A stretch of 64,000 nucleotides of DNA from VRUE01 sp963837735 (GTDB lineage Bacteria; Actinomycetota; Thermoleophilia; Solirubrobacterales; 70-9): contig CAWIOM010000010.1 in the NCBI GenBank assembly GCA_963837735.1, forward strand, positions 248,001-312,000, read 5' to 3'. A program made the translations under genes and the position numbers. Position 1 is the stretch's first letter, and every line of letters begins with the position of its first letter. Positions 56,815-64,000 of the stretch are shown here, piece after piece. The notes beneath the pieces were generated by a model, which saw nothing but the letters and a program-made list of their open reading frames with translations, was not told where the DNA came from and did not search any database.

Positions 56815-57228
56815 ATGGAGTCCCCGGACCGGGACAGCACCCAGGACTGGCTGCTGAGCGCGGAGGCGACTCCGCCGCTGCTCGACGAGCTGGTCGAGCG
56901 GATCGAGGAGGCCCTCGACGTCGCCTACGCCTCGGAGGCCGCGGTCGGCGCCGTCGGCGACGTCGCGATCGACGCCGCCGAGCAGGCTCGCGCCGCGGTC
57001 GCCCAGGCGCTGCGGGCCGCCGAACAGGCGCATCGCTCGGCCCTGCTGGCGGAGCAGGCGAGCGCCGCGATGCTCGAAGACCGCCGCCGCCGCACGGTCG
57101 CCGGAGCCGTGCCCCAGGAAGACCGAAGCCTGCGCAGCTTCAGCGAGCGCGCCGACCGTGTCGTCACCAGGCTGCGCGCACTCGAGCGCATTCCACTGCG
57201 GGGCCCGGGGCGCGCCGGCGTCCCGTGA
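56815..57228 (+). CDS. Alanine-rich coiled-coil protein, unknown function
   Basis: A 137-residue acidic then basic protein that is mostly heptad-like helix: PPLLDELVERIEEALDVAYA, QARAAVAQALRAAEQAHRSA, then RSFSERADRVVTRLRALERI. No known domain or signal peptide. The TGA overlaps the GTG of the next gene by four bases, so it is translated with the acyltransferase-glycosyltransferase. It may be a structural or assembly partner in the polysaccharide locus. Confidence 0.65.
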   Translation: MESPDRDSTQDWLLSAEATPPLLDELVERIEEALDVAYASEAAVGAVGDVAIDAAEQARAAVAQALRAAEQAHRSALLAEQASAAMLEDRRRRTVAGAVPQEDRSLRSFSERADRVVTRLRALERIPLRGPGRAGVP

Positions 57229-59457
57229 GCCCGGCCGAGGTCGCGCTCGAGCGCGCGGACCGGCTCGAGGACCTCAGCGAGGACTGGATTCGGATTGCCG
57301 ACCGGGCGGAGCACCCGTTCCTGACCTGGGAGTGGGGCTCGGGGTGGTGGCGGCAGCTGGGCGCCGAGCTCGACCTCTTCGCCTTCACCTGCCGCGACTC
57401 CGACGGCCGGGCCCTGGCGATCCTGCCGATGTACGCGGGCCGGGCCGGCCCATTCCGGGTCGCTCGCTTCTTCGGTGAGGGCGACCTGCGGGGACCGGTA
57501 TGCGCTCGCGGAGGGCCGGGCGGCCGCGGCCGCCGGCATGCAAGCCGCGATCGAGTCGGGCGGCGGGCCGCGCCTGCTCGTCGCCGAGCGGCTGCCCGGC
57601 GGCCGGGACTGGGCCGGGCTGCTGGGAGGGAGGCGGCTGGCGACCCACCCGGATCCCGTGCTGCCGCTCGCCGGGGTCGGCTGGGAGGACCTGCTTGCCT
57701 CGCGCAGCCGCAACTTCCGCCAGCAGGTGCGGCGACGCGAGCGCAAGCTGGTCGAGGAGCACGGTCTCCGCTTCCGCCTCAGCGACGACCCGGCCCGCCT
57801 CGAGGCCGACCTCGACTCGCTCGTCCGCCTGCACTCGCTGCGCTGGGGCGGCGAGTCCTCGGGGGTCTTCGAGGGCGCCCGGGGCGAATTCCAGCGCCAG
57901 TTCGCCGCCGCCGCCCAGGCCCGCGGCTGGCTGCGGCTCTGGATCGCCGAGATCGACGGCGAGGCGGTGGCGGCCTGGTACGGCTGGCGCTTCGCCGGCT
58001 CCGAGTGGTACTACCAGGCGGGGCGCGACCCGCGATTCGACGACCTCTCGCTCGGCTTCGTGCTCCTCGCCCACACGGTCCGCGAGGCCGCCGAAGACGG
58101 GGTCGACGCCTACCGCTTCCTCGACGGCGCCGAGGCCTACAAGTGGCGCTTCGCGAGCGAGGACCTGGAAGCCGAATCGGTCGCGATCGGCCGCGGTCCG
58201 GTGGGCGCCGCCGGCGGACTGGCCGCATCGCTGGCGGTCCGGGCGAAGCGGAGGTTTCGCGGCGGGGACTCCGGGAGGGCCGCCGGCTTGAGGCTCGGCC
58301 TCTTCAACGACGCCGCCTTCCGCGTCGAGGGCGGGCGCGTCTTCTCGGGCTCCGAGCTGCTCGGGTTCGGGACGTTCGCCGCCGCGGTCGGCGAGAGCTT
58401 CGACCGCTTTTTGTTGATCTCGCGGGCGAGCGAGGACGCGCAGGCGACGCCCTTCCCGCTGCCTGAGGGGGTCGAGCACTTCCCGCTGCCCGGCTACCGC
58501 AGCCTGCGCCACCTGCCCTCGCTGCTGGCGGCGATGCCGGCGACGGTGCGGGCGCTGTGGCGCTCGCTCGACGAGGTCGACCTCGTCTGGGTCTCGGCGG
58601 CCAACCCGGTCGGCCTGCTGCTCGCCTGGCTCGCCCGCCTGCGCCGGCGGCCGCTCGCCGTCCTCGTCCGCCAGGACACGATGGCCTACTACCGCAGCCG
58701 GCTTCCCAGTCGCGCCTGGGCGCCCCTGCTGGCGCCCCTCTGGCTGGTCGACCGTGCCTTCAAGCGCCTCGGCCGCCGTCACCCGACGACGGCTGTCGGC
58801 GCCGAGATCGCCGCCGCCTACGGCGCGCCCCGGGAGAACGTGATCGAGTTCGAGGTCAACCTCCTGCGCAGCGACGAGATCCCCGCCGAGCCCCGGCAGG
58901 GCTCCTGGGAGGCGCCGGTCGAGACGCTGACCGTCGGCCGCATCGAGCCCGAGAAGACGCCTCTGCTGCTCGCCGAGGCCCTGGCAAGCCTCGAGCGCAC
59001 CGACCCCGGGCGCTTCCGCTCGACCTGGGCGGGCGAGGGCAGGCTGCTCGAGTCGCTGCGCGAGCGCGCCGAGGCCCTCGGCGTCGGGCCGGCTCTCAGC
59101 CTCCCCGGGTTCGTTCCCTTCGGCGAGCCTCTGCTCAGCCGCTACCGGGCCGCGGACGCCTACGTCCACGTGGCGCTGACCGAGGGCGTTCCCGGCGTGA
59201 TCTGCGAGGCGATGGCCTGCGGCCTGCCGATCGTCGCCACCGACGTCGGCGGGATCCGCGCCGCGACCGGCGACGGCGAAGCGGCGGTCCTGGTGCCTCC
59301 CGGCGACGCCGAGGCGCTCGCCGGGGCGCTCCGGCGACTGGCCGCGGACGCCGAGCTCCGCCGCCGTCTCGGCGCGGCGGGGCTGGAGCGGGCCAGGCGC
59401 ACGGCCCTCGACGTCGAAAGCAGGCGGGTGGCCGACTTCCTCCAGAAGAGCTCCTAG
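57225..59457 (+). CDS. BioF2-like acyltransferase fused to a GT4 glycosyltransferase, one frameshift
   Basis: About 745 residues. GTG 57225. The first half is a GNAT/FemAB-type BioF2-like domain (PF13480-like): HPFLTWEWGSGWWRQLGAEL, LASRSRNFRQQVRRRERKLV, LWIAEIDGEAVAAWYGWRFA, YQAGRDPRFDDLSLGFVLLA. The frame shifts once near 57495. The second half, from LRLGLFNDAAFRVEGGRVFS, is a GT-B glycosyltransferase 4: TVGRIEPEKTPLLLAEALAS, LSLPGFVPFGEPLLSRYRAA, HVALTEGVPGVICEAMACGL and PIVATDVGGIRAATG. No stop or start intervenes. Such a fusion suggests stepwise building and acylation of an envelope sugar. Confidence 0.85.
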
Positions 59458-59459
59458 CC

Positions 59460-61327
59460 GTGTGCGGGATCTGCGGAATGCTGGACCTGGCCGGCGCGGG
59501 GACGCCGGACCGCGCCCTGCTCGGCGCCATGAACGAGACCCTGACCCACCGCGGCCCCGATTCCGCCGGCGAGCTGGTCGACGGGCCGCTGGCGATGGCG
59601 ATGCGGCGGCTCTCGATCATCGACCTGGCCGGCGGCGACCAGCCGCTGGCGAACGAGGACGGCTCGGTGCAGGTGATCCAGAACGGCGAGATCTACAACT
59701 ACCGCGAGCTCGGCGAGGAGCTGCGCGGCAGGGGGCACGTGCTGCGAACCGGGAGCGACACGGAGGTCATCGCCCACCTATATGAGGAGCACGGCCTCGG
59801 TTTCGCCGAGCGGCTGCGCGGCATGTTCGCGGTTGCCGTCTGGGACGCGAGGCGCCGCCGGCTCCTGATCGCCCGCGACCGCTACGGGATCAAGCCCCTC
59901 TACTACCGCGAGAGCGGCGGCACGCTCTCCTTCGCCTCTGAGCTGAAGGCGCTCCTGCGCCAGCCCGACTTCTCGCGGGAGATCGACCGCGGCGCGCTCG
60001 AGGCCTACCTGGCGATGAACTTCGTGCCGGCGCCGTTGACGATCTTCCGCGACGCCCGCAAGCTGCTGCCCGGGCACATGCTGGTCTGCGAGGGAGGCGC
60101 GGTGCGCACCGAGCGCTACGCGAGCCCCCGGCCTGCTCATGCCTCCGACGTCCGCACCGAGAGCACGGAGGAGCTCGCCGAGGAGCTGCGCGAGCGCCTG
60201 CGGGACTCGGTCCGCGCCCACCTGGTCGCCGACGTCCCGGTCGGCGTCCTGCTCTCCGGCGGCGTCGACTCGGGACGCTCACCGCCCTGGCCAGCGAGCA
60301 GAGCGACGAACGCGTGAAGACCTTCACCGTCGGCTTCGCCGAGGCCGGCTGGTCGGAGGCCGAGCCGGCGCGGATGGTCGCCGAGCGCTTCGGCACCGAC
60401 CATCACGAGCTGATCGTCGAGCCCGACGCGGTCGAGCTGCTGCCGAAGATGGTCGAGATCTTCGACGAGCCGTTCGCCGACAACTCGGCGCTGCCCACCT
60501 ACCTGGTCTCCCAGCTCGCCGCCGAGCACGTCAAGGTCGTGCTCTCGGGCGAGGGCGGCGACGAGCTCTTCGGCGGCTACTTCTCCTACGTCGGCGACGT
60601 CTGGGCGCCGCGGGTGGGGCCGGCGGCGACGGCGCTGCGCTCGCTGATCGAGCGGCTGCCCAGCGGCTCGGGCAGCGCCCGGCTCGAAGACCGCCTCAAG
60701 CGCTTCGCCCGCGGCGCCCACCTGCCCCAGCCCGACCGCCACGTGTCCTGGAGCCAGGTCTTCTCGCCGCAGGACCGCGACGAGCTGCTGGTCGAGCGCG
60801 AGGGGGGAGGGTTCGACCCGCTCGCCGCCCACCGGGCCCGCTGGCGCGAGTCCTCCGGCGCCGAGGAGCTGAGCCGCGCCCAGGACCTCGACTTCGGCGT
60901 CTACATGGTCGACGACATCCTCGCCAAGATCGACCGCACGAGCATGGCCTGCTCGCTCGAGTCGAGGGTTCCCTTCCTCGACCCCGCGGTGACCGACTTC
61001 GCCCTCGCCCTTCCGGCCAAGCAGAAGATTCGCCTGCTCGCCAAGAAGCGGCTGCTGCGCGCGGCGGTCGCGCCGCTGCTGCCCGACGAGATCGTCAACG
61101 CCCGCAAGCGCGGCTTCGCCCTGCCGGTGGCGAGCTGGTTCCGCGGCGAGCTGCTGCCCTTCGCCCGCGAGGTGCTCTCGCCGGAGCGGGTCAGGGCGCA
61201 GGGGATGCTCGACCCCGACGCGGTCGGCGCGGTGATTGACGTGCATGTCTCAGGCAGCGAGGACCTGAGCCGAAACATCTGGGGCCTGATCTGCCTCTCG
61301 CTCTGGCACGACCGCTACGCCGGCTGA
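59460..61327 (+). CDS. asnB: Asparagine synthetase (glutamine-hydrolysing), one frameshift
   Basis: About 622 residues. GTG 59460 makes Cys the residue after Met (MCGICGMLDL), the glutaminase nucleophile; it lies two bases after the previous stop. THRGPDSAG, FVPAPLTIFRDARKLLPGH and SFASELKALL are N-terminal domain marks. The ATP-pyrophosphatase loop SGGVDSG is at 60258-60278, where one G is missing; repair gives TLTALASEQSDERVKTFTVG. Then LSGEGGDELFGGYFSYVGDV and MACSLESRVPFLDP. Members in polysaccharide loci may amidate an exported glycan or an amino sugar. Confidence 0.93.
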
Positions 61328-61412
61328 GCCGCGGCGGGCGGAGCTTGGACGTTCGTATTAGTCGGCGGCCGATCGTTCGCCCGATCGGCGTGCCTAGCCG
61401 ATTCCACGGGGG

Positions 61413-62678
61413 ATGGCCCCCCGGAAAACCGATACCGAAGTTTCGATCGCCGCCCTCGCGGTGACCGCGCTGGTCGCGATCCTGTTCTTCCTCTTCGCGT
61501 CTGCCGCCATCGCATCCACATCCGGCTGCGGCCGGATCGGCGTCAAGGTCTCCAAGCACCGGGTCAAGCCCGGCAAGACCCTGCGGGTCAGCGGCACGAC
61601 CTGCTCCGTCGGCCGCGAGCGTCCGCGCGTCGTCCACATCAAATTCCGTACCCGGCACGGCTGGCGCCAGGTCGGCATCTCCCGCACCCACCGCACCGGC
61701 CGCTTCTCGCGCAGGATCCGAGTCCCGGTGCGGCAGCCCGCGACCCGGGCGGCAACTTCGACCCGACTCCGAGTGGTCGCCTCCGATGCGCAGTCGCCGA
61801 GCGTCTCGATCAAGCTCGACTCGGACAGTTCGTCCTCGGGTTCCAACTGCCCGCTCCAAGATCCGAGCTATGAAGTGGGAGCGACGATCGAAGGTTGCCG
61901 GGTGATCGCCTCCGACACCGCCTCGAACCCGAACCCGATTCCCTTCTGGGGGGGCGTTGCAGTGCGGGCCCTACCCCAATCACGACTTCAGCCGCACCGC
62001 CCGCCCGACCAGCGGCGGGGACGGCCACCCGACCGCCGACGGCGCCGCCCAGGGCGACGAATCGTACCGTCGGATGACCGTATTCGACGGCGACGACTTT
62101 GCCGGTGAGCGCTGCGAGCTCGGCCGCAACGACAGCGAAGAAGGGCCGACCGACCTTCTACCGCGAGGGATCCGTCGCGTGACCTTCTTCTCCCTACGGC
62201 TGCCCGGAAAACTTCCCACTGGACGCTAAGACTGGCAGACGATCCTGCAGATGAAGCAGGCTCAGCCGGCCGACGACGGCGGCGGCGTGCCCGAGATCAT
62301 CTTCATGGGTGCCTACGACGAAAAGTTCTTCGTCGACTCCGATCAGGGAGTCCACTGGGAGTTCCCGGCCCAAAAGAACGTCTGGACCCGGTTCATGCTT
62401 CGATGTCACCTACTCCCAGGAGCGAATCCGCGGCAGGGTCCAGGTCGGCGGCCGACCTCAACGGCGACGGGGACTTCGAAGACGAAGGCGAGCGCAGCCC
62501 CAGGATCGAGACCTCGACGCTCGCGCACGAGACCGGGAGCCTCAGCAACGAGATCCCTCCCGGCGCCTCGATCCCGTCGCATCTGCGCGCCGGGATCTAC
62601 CACAACCCGAGCATTCCCTGCCCGCGGCCGGTCGGCTGCTCCACCGAGCTGGACAACGTTCAGGTAGTCGCGCCGTAG
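61413..62678 (+). CDS. Secreted polysaccharide-lyase-like protein, several frameshifts
   Basis: About 420 residues. Signal anchor EVSIAALAVTALVAILFFLF; then an Ig-like basic domain with Cys (SGCGRIGVKVSKHRVKPGKT, LRVSGTTCSV). After frame changes near 61955, 62155, 62220, 62395 and 62440 a beta-jelly-roll is seen: FDGDDFAGERCELGRNDSE, FFSLRLP, QTILQMKQAQPADDGGGVPE, GVHWEFPAQKNVWTRF, DLNGDGDFEDEGER and LRAGIYHNPSIPCPRP. The last parts recall the PF14099 polysaccharide-lyase (heparin or alginate lyase-like) fold. Ends at TAG 62676. Many shifts could be errors. Probably acts on extracellular glycans. Confidence 0.65.
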
Positions 62679-62698
62679 CCACGACTAGCATCGACCCG

Positions 62699-63652
62699 GT
62701 GTCCCGGGTCCACCTACTTTCAGCGGCACCGGCGGATGTGGAAAAGGCTCACCTCGACCTCGAGCAGATGCTCGACTCCGCCCGGGTGGACCGCTTCGGC
62801 GATCACGAGATCGTGGACGACCCTGCCGGCGCCGACCTGATCCTCTTCGTCGAGACGTCGTGGGCGGCGGGCCACTATTTCGAGAAGGTCAGGCGCCACC
62901 CGGTCTACCGGGAGCACCGATCCAAGTCCTTCCTCTTTTCGGCGATGGACCGAGTCGTGCCCTTCCTGCCCGGTGTGTATGCGTCGATCGAGCGACGCTG
63001 GTACAGCGCTTCCTGGGTGCGCTCGGGCTACTACCCCGGCGTCCGGGAAGTGGGCAACCTGGCTTTCGAGGCGTCCACCACGCCGTCCCTGCTCTTCTCG
63101 TTCGTCGGATCAATCGCTGCTCATCCCGTAAGGGGGCGGCTGCTAGAGATGCAATGCGAGGAAGCCCGGGTCCTCGACAGCGACGCGAGTCGACTCGAGC
63201 CCTCCGCATACGCCGAAGCCGTCCGGGACTCGGCTTTCGTTCTCTGTCCTCGAGGCGGGGGCCCCTCGACGTTCCGGCTGTTCGAGGCGATGATGCTCGG
63301 CAGGGCGCCGGTGATCGTCTCCGATCGGTGGGTGCCGCCCCTGGGCCCCGACTGGAACTCGCTCAGCATCCGGGTCCCAGAGCGCGAAGTCGGCGCGATC
63401 CCCGACCTATTGCGCTCGCGCCGCGCCCGGGCGGCGGAGATGGGCGAAGCGGCGCGGGCCGCCTGGCTGGATTGGTTCTCTCCCGAGGCTGGATTTCATC
63501 GAACCGTCGAGTGGTGCCTCGAACTCGACCGGGCCGGTGCCCGGAGCGGTCAGTGGCGCCGTCTTGCTCCGCGAGTGCAGATGCTGCGCCCGTACCACGC
63601 TGCACGCAAGTTGGCCAAGGGCCTTGGGCACGGCGCATCGGAGCACCCCTGA
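62699..63652 (+). CDS. Exostosin-family glycosyltransferase
   Basis: A 317-residue protein of the exostosin (GT47-like) group: VHLLSAAPADVEKAHLDLEQ, ADLILFVETSW, SKSFLFSAMDRVVPFLPGVY, LLFSFVGSIAAHPVRGRLLE and SAFVLCPRGGGPSTFRLFEA then MMLGRAPVIVSDRWVPPLGP, the conserved nucleotide-sugar strand with Cys-Pro-Arg-Gly. It has no signal peptide, so it works in the cytoplasm on an exopolysaccharide or glycoprotein unit. GTG 62699 follows the upstream TAG by 20 bases. Confidence 0.88.
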   Translation: MSRVHLLSAAPADVEKAHLDLEQMLDSARVDRFGDHEIVDDPAGADLILFVETSWAAGHYFEKVRRHPVYREHRSKSFLFSAMDRVVPFLPGVYASIERRWYSASWVRSGYYPGVREVGNLAFEASTTPSLLFSFVGSIAAHPVRGRLLEMQCEEARVLDSDASRLEPSAYAEAVRDSAFVLCPRGGGPSTFRLFEAMMLGRAPVIVSDRWVPPLGPDWNSLSIRVPEREVGAIPDLLRSRRARAAEMGEAARAAWLDWFSPEAGFHRTVEWCLELDRAGARSGQWRRLAPRVQMLRPYHAARKLAKGLGHGASEHP

Positions 63653-63724
63653 GACTGTTTCCCAACCGTGGACCCATGTCTTGCACTGTTGAAGGCCGGC
63701 TGTCGCTATCCGATACTTCCCACC

Positions 63725-64000
63725 TTGACCCGTTTCCGTAAAACAAATGGCCCGGGGCCCTTGGGCTTCCTTCTGGCGGCCTTTGCCATCTCCCTCGCGG
63801 TGCCGGGCGGTGCGAGCGCGCAGACGCTCCCGCCGGGGTTCCAGCCGGATACCCTCGAAATACCGCGCTCCGGCGAAGAAGGACACGATGCGCTGGACGG
63901 GCTCCAGAACCCAGTGTCCATTGACTTCGCGCCGGACGGCAAGGTCTTCGTCGGCGAGCACAGCGGGATGATCATGGTGCTCGACTCGTTGAGCGACTCG
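63725..64000 (+). CDS. PQQ-type sugar (glucose/sorbosone) dehydrogenase, 3' partial
   Basis: The gene runs off the window. TTG 63725 gives LTRFRKTNGPGPLGFLLAAF then AISLAVPGGASAQ, a signal peptide, then LPPGFQPDTLEIP, LQNPVSIDFAPDGKVFVGEHSG and MIMVLDSL. This is the first blade of the six-bladed glucose/sorbosone dehydrogenase (GSDH) propeller, where F-x-P-D-G-x-x-F-V-x-E-x-x-G is typical. The PQQ and Ca sites lie beyond the end. Exported; probably oxidises an extracellular sugar. Confidence 0.78.
   Translation, partial: MTRFRKTNGPGPLGFLLAAFAISLAVPGGASAQTLPPGFQPDTLEIPRSGEEGHDALDGLQNPVSIDFAPDGKVFVGEHSGMIMVLDSLSDS

Overview
The window is high-GC (roughly 65-70 %) bacterial DNA. An RNase P RNA of bacterial type A, LexA with a CGAAC-N4-GTTCG SOS box, GTP-dependent PEP carboxykinase, a FabG4/HtdX/FadA2-type lipid operon, MMPL transporters and large secreted proteins of a kind I associate with Solirubrobacterales all point to an actinobacterium, probably class Thermoleophilia. 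That placement is inference. Many genes carry single-base frame shifts, often in runs of C or G. Where two paralogues can be compared (1-5668) they look like sequence errors, so this is probably a draft or metagenome assembly. No rRNA and no CRISPR array were seen.

Layout. 1-5668: two tandem large secreted paralogues of unknown function. 5665-9474: an SDR oxidoreductase, then ccmE-ccmF and secG. 9535-11679: an alkane hydroxylase operon (alkB, rubredoxin, TetR regulator) with operator-like repeats. 11714-16867: two methyltransferases, a PNPOx-type flavin protein, a GMC oxidoreductase, two GNATs and dtd. 16951-17729: a divergent MerR regulator and small target gene. 17726-21916: a very large secreted protein with a cysteine-peptidase-like core, and a membrane-anchored secreted protein. 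22028-24233: a small accessory patch (GntR and integrase remnants, HigBA-like toxin-antitoxin, two small lipoproteins) beside tRNA-Leu(GAG). 24313-26903: lexA, rnpB, and an RlpA-like wall protein under a c-di-AMP riboswitch.

26904-28295 is the strangest stretch: an IS481-like transposase gene on the minus strand, enclosed by two inverted copies of a palindromic repeat of about 115 bp, in which coding-strand guanines have almost vanished over long blocks while short islands remain normal. 28270-36442: a CxxC-less AhpD-like protein, glnA, an MMPL transporter, a DUF255 thioredoxin-domain protein and a GGDEF-EAL protein. 36431-40587: SnoaL-like, a class III aminotransferase, a lysine-rich secreted protein and a badly broken acyl-CoA synthetase. 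40631-43513: MMPL transporter and a divergent HxlR-SCP2 regulator.

43506-50243 is one minus-strand lipid operon: TetR, thiolase, FabG4-like reductase, MaoC dehydratase and two acyl-CoA dehydrogenases, most joined by 4-base overlaps, with a long palindromic operator upstream. 50295-56729 holds central carbon genes: SucC/SucD-like ligase, a FixX-like ferredoxin, PEP carboxykinase and a malyl-CoA lyase family protein. Together they could turn beta-oxidation products and C4 acids into PEP and glyoxylate. 56815-64000 looks like an envelope-polysaccharide locus: coiled-coil protein, acyltransferase-glycosyltransferase fusion, asparagine synthetase, polysaccharide-lyase-like secreted protein, exostosin-like glycosyltransferase and the start of a secreted sugar dehydrogenase.
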